Part shown: positions 37,547 to 49,521 of the stretch, in pieces
How positions within the stretch are numbered: the stretch's first letter is position 1
Layout: each line of letters begins with the position of its first letter
Source of the DNA: Brachypodius melanocephalos
Taxonomy: Eukaryota; Chordata; Aves; Passeriformes; Pycnonotidae
Assembly: GCA_013398615.1 (NCBI GenBank)
Contig: VZSR01001479.1
Span: 17,012,717-17,076,716, forward strand
Direction: 5' to 3'
Length of the DNA: 64,000 nt
The notes under the pieces: generated by a model
The model's input: only the letters and a program-made list of their open reading frames with translations
What the model was told of the DNA's origin: nothing
The model's database searches: none
Made by a program: the position numbers and the translations under genes

Positions 37547-40500
37547 TCTGAAAAATTGCAAGTTTCTGAAACTATGAATTTCTCCTTTGTTAAGAGGTTA
37601 AAACACACACACACAAAAGTACAAGTCAGTATTTTTCCTATAGACATTCTTTGAAGTTTCCCATGCTAACTTTTAATAACATTCTTGCAGCTACTCTTCT
37701 AAATATGCTAAACAAAAGCACTAATGTTTTCAAATTAGATCTATGCATTATTAATTCAGGTAAAATGTAAATACTTTGGCACACTTTCAAAATCTTATTT
37801 GATATAAAAGTATAGTGTAGCACTATAATATGCCTATAATTGTGAGGAGAATTAATGCACTCAGTATGAATGACCAAGAGCAAAAAATTCCTATTTAAGA
37901 CCTGTCAACAGCTTTGCAGTGTTCTGTGGACTTTTGGCTTTGGGCACTTGTTGATCACATTTCTGTTAATCTAGTTAAGCTTTTGGGTGTATAAGGAAGT
38001 ATCATAATTCCTAATGCCGCTAAGATCAGAGACAAAAATCCTCTTCTGTGCTGGTTTGTGGGTTGGGCGCTATCCATACTGATCAAAATAAACTCTGCAG
38101 AGGAGCACTTGTTCCTACATACTCCTGGTTGCTGGGCAGAACTGCAAAATATGTGCATACCAATGTGAAATAAATCTGTGTTCACATTGAAATAGAAGTC
38201 ACAAGCTTCTGAAGCTAAAGTACAAGTGTTTATTCATAAAGCTCTGTTGTCCTTCTCTGGCAACCTTCATATTTGTGGCTTATGGGTTGTTGGCAGCTAG
38301 CAAAAAGTAAAGGAACAAATTAACACTTCAGGTGCAAACAATCTCTATTGATATACTCTATTCCTCGCATCCTGGAACTTTTGCCAACTCATCTCTGGCA
38401 CAGCTGGAAAGGAAGGAAAAGTAGTAAGCTAATTGGCCTGCTTTTTAATTGCTGATTAGAATGGGAAATTAATACAAAAGCAACATACCTTGGACGCCTG
38501 AGGGGGACACTGCACTCTTTGGCTGTTTTTGTGGCTGTTAGTTTTTAATAAATGGTAGAAAATGGGTGGCTTAAAGTGAGAAAGGCTTGCAAGGATGGTT
38601 TTCTTTCATACAATGAAGAAGGCTCAAGTTTTAAGGTTTTTTTCTGTGCTGCTTATCTTCAGAAAGTGAAATTCATTGATGTAAATTGTGAGACTAGACT
38701 CTGAGATATATGGTAGAGATCAGGTACAGGCAAGAAGGTAAACCAAATACCTGGTTTTAAAATTTAACCTTCAAGTTATCTGTAGTTTTGTGGTGTAAGT
38801 TCTTTATCCTTCACACCTGGTTAAATTGACGTTCAGCCCCAACTGTGGTAATCCCAGCCTGTCAGTCAGGCAAAGTTAAAGGGATGGGATGTTGAATTAA
38901 GAAAATTTTCTTTTAGAGCGAGAGATAAAATTTGTGTCAAGTACAGGAAGAAATCAGAACTACAGTGGCTGAGGAATCTGTTAATTGTGAGGAGATTTGC
39001 TCTAAAACACTAATTCATTTTCTGGCAAATAATTCCAAGCAGTTTTCTGAAGATGTTGTCTGGCCAAGTGATATTGATGTCTCTGGGGGAGTTTCATTCT
39101 ATGATGTTTGTCAGTAGATGCAAAGAATAATCTTATGGAGGCATAACAGCTGAAAGCTGCAAAATCTGCAGGAAAGAACTGGCAGCCTTTTAAAATATGT
39201 AGGCTTGAGACAGACTTCTTTCAAAGAATGCAGGGAAAAAAAAATGTGGAGATGGATTGTGGCTCTAGCTGGCTCTTATTTAAAAGCTTCTGCTCCCAAA
39301 TATTACTGTGCCTTCAAGTGCTATGCGGTTTTGGAAATGCATGGGACAAACTCTGGCACAGAGAAGGAGGAAGAGGTGGGGTTGTCAGAGTATATTTACT
39401 GTAAAATGACCATTCTTGAAAGCAATATCAACAAGACTCAGGATGGGGAGCACTGTGACTGGTTTCAAACACACAGTCTAGTCAGACCTATGCAGTAATG
39501 ACCCAACTAATTTTTCAAGGAAGGATACCACTTCTAACCCTTTGGTTTGTATCTTCTGGTTCCCATCCCTTGTCTTCTTGCTTACACGTGGTAATTTCCC
39601 CTTCCCTCAGCTGTGTTCCATCCTAGGAACATCACAGCTGCCTGCAGGCAGGACACAGCAGCCTCTTGGCGTTTGAGGCTGATGGCCAGAAGATAGACTT
39701 GGCTTCTCCAGCTAAACAACGTCACTCTGAGCTGCCTCAGCCACAGGAGGCAGACACTGAAAAACCAAGGTACCCAGCAGAGTGGTCGTGGCTTCCTTCA
39801 GTGAAAAACTCGAGCTTTTGCACACTTTCAGCCATGCTATTTTTATCTGCTGGGGATCAAGATTTGCATGGATGTAGTTCAGTAAAGGGCATGGGTAGAA
39901 CTTCACTAGGGGGCAATGGAGTGGACTGGGCAAGCCTACTGGAGTACAGGGACTTGTTCGTGAGGCTCCAGTTCAAAATAGGTTTTGAAAGAGTCTATGC
40001 CTATTACGAATTTCAGTTGCACCTTTTCTAGCTCATGCTCCTCCTCCCCTTCTTCCCACTCCGGTTCCCATTTACTGCCACTCCTCTGCTCCTCCACCCC
40101 ACTTCATAACCACAGTGGTCTCTACAGCTGCAGCCTCTGAACTGGGAGGATAAAACTTGGCTCTTTTTAATCTGGAACTCTCCAGAAGGCTCTCAAACCT
40201 TAGATACACTTCAGCTTGTTGTTGTGTGTCCAGATCTCTTGGCATGACTACATTTGTCTTTGTAGATGTGACCTAAAGTCATGTAACCAATGCACCAAGT
40301 AAGCAGCAAAGCTATCACCTGTTTAAATAAACCTTTGGCTCCTAATCAACAATTCACCAGAAGAAAAGAAATTGAATAGAACAAAATACGTTTGATTATT
40401 TACTAAAGACATAATGGCCTGGAGACTGAAAACAAAGAGTGGAACTGAAAACCAGATGGCAACCAATATAATCTAGACAGCCTACATATAAAATTTTTAG

Positions 40501-42393
40501 GGTACAGAGAACTCCCACAGTGGAATAGTTTTAGGCAGTAGAGAAATCCATATGTGCTACTTTCCCAGTTACAGTAATTCCAAATAAATGCCAAAGCTGT
40601 GACTTTAAAAATACCATAGATCAATGTCAGGAACCATTTATGTCTAACACTTGACTGTAAGTGGCCTCAGAATGCCAGTGAGAGGGGAGGAGCAGGAATG
40701 GGTCTCACATCACCTCTGTGCAGAAGCCCCCACCACGAGATCTGCCATTTGTGAAGGAGTCTATAGAAAGCTGATAATCCGTGAGAGCACAAGCTCATAG
40801 GGTGGATGCTGCTGGCACCAGGAGCCATAATTGAATTCTAGGGTGTTATGGTGCCAGGGAGTGTAAAGGGACCATTTCAGACAGGGACAGTCAGCTGATT
40901 ACAGGCACAGAAGAACAGGCTGTGAATAGCAGCTGCCAGTGGCCCCAGGCAGAATTACTGGAGATATTTGTACAGTTTGCATCGCTCTTGGCTGGTTAGT
41001 CTCAAACTGACATAGAGGAGTCTTCCTCAAGTATCAGGGATATCTAGCAGCACCAAAGTCATTGTACTCAAAAATGAAACCCTAGGAAGGAGAAACAGGA
41101 CTAGACAGAGACAGTCACCCATCTAGAACTTTGAAAAGGAGGAAAATGGAGCAACCCTCACTCCAGAGCACCTGCGCACAGCAGGTACTCTACATGGTTG
41201 GGAATAAGAAACCATATGTCAACTACAGGTGAAAAAGATTCCTACATCCCTGTGTCCTGCTAAACAGACCTTTGCTTGGGCTTATGTTTAGGCCAGGCTG
41301 GTATTTGGAGGGGGAAGGATAAGAACATGAGTTTGGGTGGGTTCAACAGTTTTAGAACACAGTCTCTTCTATTTCTTATTGCAGCTGAAGGCCCTGAAGT
41401 ATCCCTGTGCACTGAGACTCTAGGATGGGACCTGTTCCTTTAACAGAAGTCCATAGGCAAGGAAGGCAGGGCATGTGCCACCGTATGCCACCTGCTGGGA
41501 AAAGACTTTGAAGAAGCCAAAATTGTCATCACCTCACCAAGAAAGTGTTGTTTCCTCCCTCCCACTGAGTTACCACTGTGATCTTCAAGGGTAAAAAGGA
41601 GATAAACCTATATCTTCATACTAAAGGTGTCCATTATATGACATTTAAACAAAGAATGATGTCCATATGCTTCATGAGAAGCATACAACCCTCTCTTGAG
41701 AAGACTCTCCAGGAGGGCAGCTGCCAATTCCTGGAGCAATAACTTTGTTCCCTGTTGTTACAGACCTTGAGGTTGTCTCACGTCTTGTTGCTGCTCTACA
41801 TTCACCCATCTTCTCACAAGGGAGACAGACAGTGGTGCTGTTTCCCTCAGGATCAGACCAGAACCTGGGTGAGTCTCCTTTGCAGAATCCCCCGTGCAAG
41901 GTTCATTTGCTCTTACCCATTTTCAGTGCTAATAAAGCCTTGGAAGGCCATGGAGTGTGAGCAGAGCTCTTTCCTCACTAATGTGTGACTCTTTGCAGTG
42001 AACATACCCATATGACACTGTGCTGACAACAAGCATCTGTCTGGTTGCAGTTTTAGTGAGATCCACTGGTGCTGTTTCCACCACTTCCCTCAGCAGGTTC
42101 TTTTTTCAGGTAACGTAGTAATTTTTCTTACGCGTAACGTGCAACTCTCTGAAGTTTAATTTTGTGACCATTTTATGTTCTCATTAGCAAGTAGAAATAA
42201 TTGGTTCCTGTTCTAATCTTCATTTTAATTTTTCACAGTCCTGGGTGCAGAGGCCTCTGGGCAGCAAAATAGGAAGAAACTAAAAACAAAATTAATGAGA
42301 AAGAAACCAACATGTACCAGCGTACAGCCCATATCAGGAAATTCTTAAAATCCCATCCTCCCACCTCAAGAGAGTAATTTCAAACACTTTAAA

Positions 42394-42420
42394 GATAATT
42401 AAAATAAAATAAAATAAAAT
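42394..42420. repeat. (AAAAT)n microsatellite
   Basis: About five units of AAAAT (TTAAAATAAAATAAAATAA...). The sequence on either side is non-repetitive. Confidence 0.85.
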
Positions 42421-43070
42421 ATCTAGAATAACATCAGAATTACTACTGTATGAAAGGATCTGGAAGTGTCAAAGATCCCCCACCAAATATGTCAGATGGC
42501 TTCCTAAGCCGTAATTCCTGGGATGTATGAGCAAAATTAGAAAGTGTGAGTGATGAGAAGTGTTGTTCCACTCTCTAGGATTGTGGGGCTAATAGAGACT
42601 CTTCCATGGGATCAGATCATCAGATTTTAAGGAAGCTGTAGGTAAACTGAGAGCAGTCTGTATTACAGCAAGAAAATGTTTTAAGAAAGTCATTAAAAGA
42701 GACGTCTGAGAAAGTAATTTTAAAAGGCTGAAAATGTGTTTTTTCAGACTAAAAAAGAAAACAAAATAGCCAGTACATGTAAGTCTTCTGATGGGTAAAA
42801 GACAGCTGAAGACTGCTAAGCAGGGGCTAAACTGTTCTTTTGTAGACCTCGGAGAAAATAATGAAAGAAGTCTGTCAACATTGCAATAAACATGACAGAG
42901 CCTAATGCTACAACAACATGATTTCCAACTGTAAGAGCAATAAACTCCTAGATGGACATGAAGTTTAAATTCTTGGAGAATTTACAAATGGTTTAGGCAA
43001 ACAGATAAACTGTCAGGGATAGTCTTGCTACAGAAGGGCATATTTAATTATCTCCTGAGGTCCCATTCAG

Positions 43071-43129
43071 CTGTAGTTTGTGTCCATTCTAAGTTTGTCT
43101 CTGTTTCTGTAGTTTGTGTCCATTCTAAG
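43071..43129 (+). repeat. 36-base tandem duplication (partial second copy)
   Basis: The 23-base string starting CTGTAGTTTGTGTCCATTCT occurs at 43071-43093 and again, identical, at 43107-43129. This gives a unit of 36 bases repeated about 1.6 times. It is a local duplication with no element attached. Confidence 0.9.
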
Positions 43130-44029
43130 AGGTCTGATCTGTTTTTATCACTCTCTGTATTATTGCTCTTATGTATTAGGGTTGCTCAGACTAATGAGAC
43201 TCTGCCATAAAACAGATGCAATATTTCATATGCATTGTAGAAATAACATATTCTCTTCTACTTACTTAACTGGCTGCCCCAACGTGGTTGGAATGTACTA
43301 ACATAAAAGAGAACCATTAATAAAAGGACAAGGAGACTTCATATACTTTCTATTTCCTGCACTTCCGTAGTTGTCAAGATGCTGTGTGGGATCTTCTAGT
43401 TCATTGTCTGGTTCTCCTTTCCAGTGTCAAGTGTTTGGATATAACAGTGTTGAGGCAAAGATTGCTATGTCTATGCCAGTGTATTCCATCTGCTTTTCCA
43501 CTTGAAAGAAGGAATGATTTTTTTTTCTTTTCAAGCAGCTTATCCTTGAACAGTGTGTGCTCCTTGCCTACCTTTTCCTGCCACTTCTTAGTCCTCTTCC
43601 ATCGCTTTTCAGCCACACGTGTGAATTTATGTGTCTCGGATGAAGTGCTTGTTCTGTACATCAGCTGTCATGCATGTAAAATTACAAAAGTTATCTCTTG
43701 GCTATAGTCCTCTGGATTCTAGATTTGGTGACCTTTCACTGCTGTGTGACAAGTCCCTGTTCATTTACCTCACTGCTTGATAGAAGGGATGGAAAAAAGA
43801 GGTAAGAAATTCTGTGAAAGGCTTTGCCTTCTGGAGTAGCACAGACGCTTTGCACAGTCCCAGCTAGAAAGCAGCAACTGGTATCTCAGAGGAACATCAC
43901 CCCCTTCGTGGGTGAGAGAACTGGCAAAACCTCTGATTGTTGGGAAGTCTTATGAAAAGAACTCATTCAGGAAAAAAAACAAGAAGCTTATTTACAATTC
44001 ATTTCCATTTTTATCACTGGTTTGGTTTT

Positions 44030-44110
44030 CTTTGTGGTTTTGTGTTTTTTGGTGTTTTTGTTGTTGTTCAGGTTTTTTGGGGGTTTTTTTTGGTTTTTTG
44101 GGTTTTTTCC
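44030..44110 (+). repeat. G/T-only low-complexity tract
   Basis: Almost only G and T over 80 bases, with runs such as TTTTTTGGGGGTTTTTTTTGG. It generates spurious hydrophobic reading frames rich in Phe and Gly, which are not genes. Confidence 0.85.
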
Positions 44111-44589
44111 TTTGAAAGGTTTTACACGAGCTCTGGAGACCAACTCAGACAAATTTACAAAATGTTACCCTATTTCTGTTTCTGGAGCAGAGGAATTAAC
44201 AATCTTCTCAGATACCTACAATTTGCTTGTAGAGAAGGGAAGCATAATATAGTCAATTTATGAATCAACTGGACATAGGCCTTGAAGTTGCAGTGAAAAG
44301 AGAAAAACAATGCTTTATTAAGGTATATTAGAGACTATCTGAAGTACTTACTGACATAAATGATGTTTTATTCAGCTTAGAAAAAGTATCTACATAACAG
44401 CTGCCTTTCTTATTCTTAATTTATTTGGCTATTTGGATTACAAAACCTTTAAAGATTATTTATACTACAGCTAATTCCATTTCCCCAGAATAGAGCCAAA
44501 AAACTTGTTTACTCTTGTATTTAAAGTTTTCTGGCAAAGAAAAGGGAAATGAGGTCCCATACGATGTCAGTGGAAGACCCTTCCTTGTA

Positions 44590-45250
44590 GCTCATGCCAG
44601 GCAGCAGTTCAGGAAAGACAGTGGGAAAGCTGATGAGGGAGGGGGGCTTGGAGCAGTGTAACGGAGCAGCCTCTGTTCACAACAGACAGAGCAGCCAGGC
44701 CTGTCGCTGTCCTGGGCAGGGAGGGGACAGACAGCACCTCAGGCAGCCAGGGACACACGTCTGTCCCGCTGGGGACAGACAGACTCCTGTGCCCGAGTCC
44801 TGCCAGGCTCCTGTTGCAGCGTGGGCTCACCACCACGATCCACAGCACTTGCCTGTCTCGCAAGACGGGAGAAGAAGCTAAGAGAGAGCTCCTGGGGCGC
44901 TCTTTTCCCCAGATTCCCACGCATTTTTGCCTTTTCCCTTAGCTCATGCAATTTACCTGCTCTGCCGGCCAACCTGTGAGATTGCTCACACCAAGCCTAA
45001 AGCCATCCTTGCCCTCTGCTGGCTCCCTGTAGAAACACAGGAACACATCAAACAGCTCCATCTCTTCAGCTAGTCAACATCCCTGGGCAGGAGGAGAGGG
45101 TGCACAGGGTCCCTGCAGTCCCTCCTGGGGTAGGAGCAAACCTGTGCAAACACTCCGTGAGCAGCTTCCTACGGCATCTGTGCCAGGAGCATCCTGGTGA
45201 GACAGGGCACAGCAACCCCTTCTGCTCATCCTGGTCTGAGGTTTGCAAGG
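44590..45250. other. GC-richer island of unknown nature
   Basis: This stretch is clearly richer in G, C and CpG than its surroundings and contains a near-repeat GGGGACAGACAG (about 44721 and 44773). Open frames of about 95-103 codons exist on both strands (44594-44881 + and 44609-44920 -), but neither resembles a protein I know and no convincing splice layout is seen. It could be a regulatory island, a distal promoter or an unrecognised mobile element. Confidence 0.4.
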
Positions 45251-45760
45251 GGAAAATCTGTCACTTATTAAAGTGGAATCTGATTTCAGGTTATTCATGA
45301 ACAAACCAGTCTAGAAAACAAGAAGCAGCTCTGCCAAGTGGTGTTCACAGTGTTTCTTTCCTTCATTTCTAAGGAAAGTACAGTCCAGTTGGTTTGTAAG
45401 CTCGGGGAACAAGAACAAGAGTGGTCTAAGAAAATTGCTTGAATGGCTACCACGGGTGTGCAGGCAGGCTGGTAATGTTAGGGTGGCACTTTTAACTCTG
45501 AAGGGTCACACAGTCCTTGAACATACTGTAGGCTTGAAATGTTGCACTGAATCCTGCTGGAAAGCCAGTGTTGGGGTAGGATGCAGTGGCTGCGCCAACA
45601 TTATGTAGAAATCTGAGACAAAGTAGAAAAAGAATTGTATTCACTTGAAGATATGTGACACTTTAGCTTGGCAACAGATTACTGAATAAATGGAGTCGGC
45701 CCACCAACACCACTAGAAATGCAGACCGCAGTTTCAGTGTTCAGGCTGACCTATTCACAA

Positions 45761-45930
45761 AATCATAGAAGCATAGAATGCTTGGGATTGGAAGGGTCCT
45801 TAAAGATTTATTTAGTTCCAACCCACCCTCCCATGGGCAGGGACAGCTCCCCCTAGACCAGGTTGCTGAATGCCCCATCCAACCTGGCCCTGAACACTGT
45901 CAGGGATGAAGCACTCACAACACAGTCCTG
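45761..45930 (-). mobile_element. CR1 LINE 3' fragment, antisense
   Basis: The + strand reads AATCATAGAAGCATAGAATG, then GGGATTGGAAGGGTCCTTAA, GTTCCAACCCACCCTCCCAT, GGGCAGGGACAGCTCCCC, CTAGACCAGGTTGCTGAATG and CCCCATCCAACCTGGCCCTG. These are the successive blocks of an antisense CR1 3' end, including the terminal ATTCTATGAT-type repeats. This is the least degraded CR1 copy in the window. Confidence 0.92.
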
Positions 45931-48900
45931 TCTTGTAAGGTTTGGATGGATCTTTCATATCAACCCAGCTGTAAAATCCAAGAGATTAAATTCCTGACAA
46001 AATACATTATGAAAAGACTCACAGACTAGCAATAGCCATCTAAGTACTGCAAACTATTTTATATTAACTTGTTAAATAAGCTACTGTTGGTCACTATAAT
46101 TTTCTCAAATTCAAAGTATTGGAAATAAATATGAAACTATACACAAGTAATAATTTTCAGCAAATAATTGGTCTCTTCCCTTAGTTTGTTTGTCCATAAT
46201 ACCAAATAGCAATGTACATCTCCAGCAATGGCACAAATAAATGGAAAGCAACAATTCTTTTTATGGGAGAAAAAATGTTCAAGTGGCAACTGTAATTCAA
46301 AACTTGTGATGCCATTTGTTCTCTTTAACTGTACAAATTAGCAGTTATAAAATAACTTATTTTTATAAATTTTGATCTTGTCTTAGAAGAGCAGCTGGAA
46401 AACCTGGATTACTCTTTGAGACAGTGTCAACATGCACATTACTGGGGATATATGGGCATGCCATCTGCCAAGATCAGACATTTTGCCTTGCCCAAACCAT
46501 AAAGCAGTGCCATTGGGGTTCTAGTCTCCTTAGCCATTCCCAGCTTCTCTTCTAGTGTGCTTTTCTGCAGGCCATTTTGATCAGTCTCCAGCCTCTACTT
46601 TTAAGATGGAATTCACCTCCAGCTCTTTAAATCTGATTCTGTTTTTCGTAACCTCAGAAGCTCAAAACCGGCTAAACATCTCTCAACACATCAGAGTTAG
46701 CAAGGTCTTCAAGAGGAGCTTTCTGCTTTGGTCTTTGTCTGAGGAAGCTGCCACTGTTCAAGCCTTAGAGAGGGATCCTCGGCGCTGCTGTTGGATCCCA
46801 ATTCAGCACTAAATCCACTTGATTTTTCTTCTGCCATGAAAGCATATACCTTGAAACTCTGTGATCTGTCAACATCTGACTTTACAATAACAAATCCTTC
46901 CCATGATCTTGCCACCCAAATTTATGTCTGAGACAGATGTGACCAGGACTTCACCAGATCCTCTCAGCATCTAATGCAAATATTTTGCATTCCATGTACT
47001 CCTTTGAAACTGCATAAGTCTTTGCAGTAACAGATACTGTTCTTTAGAACATGTTTTGGCAGAGCAGCATGTTTAACTTTGCATCTCAGACATCATTCCC
47101 ATGTGGCGCTGTCCTTGGATGCTCTGGTGGCTCACAGAAAGCTCATACCTCAAAAAGCAATTCAGACCTCAGAATTTCTTTTACTACTTTCAAAATCTGT
47201 TTCTTTTCTGTCACTGCTTTTCATAGGGATTATATGGAATTTGTGGAATGGATTTACTACCAAAATCAAACCACAGTGCCCTTGTGTCCTCTACAAGTGT
47301 TTGCTCCTCTCAACTAAAGAGACAAGTGCAAGTATCTGAGATACTCCATCCAGTTACCCTAAAGGCCAGACCTTCCTCTTTTGAAGACCTTCAGAAATGT
47401 CCCATACTACCACTGGTGAATGAATGCAGGTGCTCAGCTATTTACTTCATGTGTTGATCCTTATCTCCAGCTTCTGGTGTCCCACACTTTTCAACTTTTC
47501 AAACCAAAGATTGTTTCTCTCAAGATTGTGCTGCACAAAGATGTTTCTTTGCTACTGTCTTGTCTGCAGCATGGAAGAAACAGTAGAGAAGTGCTGTGTT
47601 GGGATCCGAATATTCACATTACCATCAAGCTTCTCTACAGGAAAGATCTGAGGCTTTTGGTGAGTTTGCATTAATTACCAGAGCTTTCATGGGAGAGGCA
47701 GCTCATTATATGAATTACATAGCTCAAAAGACATATTAAAAATTTAGTCAAAATATCATCTTAATTATCAAAAAAACATCTCCTGGATTACTTGTTTTAT
47801 TGCCTGTAATAAACTCCAAATGTACCCTGCTTTCATAGGATCTATGAAGTGACACCTTAGGTAATTTAATTTAATAACAGCTGAGAAACTGCATTTTCCC
47901 CCCAGTTTTTGTATTAGGTAACAATATCTTTCATATTGGCCCTTTGGTTACTAATTTCTTCCATTACAAAAGAAGAGGACTGATTTTCCTCTGTAATTCA
48001 CAAATGAGGCTTTTATTCACCAGCAGCAAGGGTTCCCAAGATGAAAGCAAAAGGCATCTGGTCTGTTGAAGTCTGCAGAACTCCCACTGCCTGCAGCTTT
48101 GTCAGAATTTCACACTGAGGATCAGGCATATCCTAATCTGTCCTGATCTTTTCTGCTAAAGACTGGTAAAACAGCATTTAAACTTTTATCAGATTAGACA
48201 CACACATACTTAACAAATCAAAGGCCTTTTAAAGATAAAACTCGTGCATCTGTGAGGCCTGAGTCATAATGTCTGGATGTTTGGAGACTGTGACTTAATT
48301 CTGCTGAGAGGGATACCTTGTTCGGGCTGATGATCTCACTGGAGCTGATGCCTGAGGAATCATGCTGGCAGCAGCAAAACACAACAGGCAGTTTACCTCA
48401 GCAGTCTGATGTAGCAAAAGTTTGGCAGGTCTGATTCCCCTCTGACTCTTCAGATTCACCAGCTCCCATTAAATTAGGTATTTTGTTCCCCTCTCTCTTG
48501 TTGCTGTCTAGGTATAGTAGGAGGGTTTGCTTATGCTTCTATAAACATGTATTAATAACTCAGTCTTTGCACTTGATAGACATAAACCCATCAATTTGCT
48601 TGGAGCAACTCAACAAGGTCATTTCCAAAGCAATAAAATTTCTCCCTTTTATCCTTCCTACCAAGGGAGTACATTCCTGGTTTCTTTCCTTTGAGAACAA
48701 AATACAGCATGGAGAGAAACAAATAACTAAAATACAGTGTGGGGAGAGACAAGTAACTTTTTTCACTTGCTGAAAATTTGTCTTTGCTTAGTTTGACCGA
48801 TAACAGCTCTGCATGTAAGAAAGGCCATGTTTCAGCTCCCACTGAGAGATGGACAAGAGGTGCCCCCTTACTGCCCTGGAATTGTACAGTGAAGATGGAT

Positions 48901-49496
48901 GGCTGGCCTACACACTTTCTGAATTTTTTCTCATCCTGCATCCAAAAGAAAGGGCTGAAAATAAAAATGCCAGAGCAGAGAGTATCTTTGTCTTCTGCAC
49001 AGTCAGGCATGTTCCGTGGGCATCACAGATATCATCTTCACAAATAGATCCAGCTTCCCTTTAAAACCAATGAGGGATTTCAGCTCTAGGAGAAGGATGT
49101 TCCAAATTCTCATTCCTTTGGGGTCTGGAAATCTGTTTTCCAACAGAAATCTATTCTGGACCTGTTCTTACCTATTTTTAGTAAGCTAACCTTATCCCTT
49201 AGCTTAAGTATTCTCTTCCTTTCAAAATGTTATGGTCCAGTGTATTTACTTAGAGTAATTGTATCCCCACTCCACGATTTTCTGCTTATTTTGTTAGAGT
49301 AAACAAGCTGATGTCCTTCATCTTCTCCTTAACCAGCACATTTGCCTTTCTCTGCTCCACTCCAGTGTGCACAGCAGTAGTCAGGAATTTTTACACATTA
49401 AAGCTCATCAAATAAATATTCCTTTTTCACACCAGGAAGTTCAACAAGGAATACTCTATTATAGCAATAAAGTCTAGGTGCTATTGTTATCAATAC

Positions 49497-49521
49497 TATT
49501 GCTATTTTATCAATAGCAATA
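49497..49521. repeat. Small inverted repeat, 8-base arms
   Basis: TATTGCTA and TAGCAATA are exact reverse complements separated by 9 bases. In AT-rich DNA this can arise by chance; no transposon ends are visible around it. Confidence 0.6.

Larger units (their letters stand above)
34726..45760. other. Intergenic stretch downstream of KCNK5
   Basis: No gene is supported. Open frames are short and overlap on both strands. It holds further AATAAA sites (34980, 35083, 36321), dinucleotide and low-complexity repeats (listed separately) and a GC-richer island at about 44590-45250. Sequence resembling KCNK17, KCNK16, SAYSD1 or GLP1R was looked for and not found. Confidence 0.6.

Noticed and set aside
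43912..44263. Phe/Gly-rich hydrophobic open frames that look like membrane proteins
   Set aside because: They are translations of the G/T-only tract; three overlapping frames show the same artefact.
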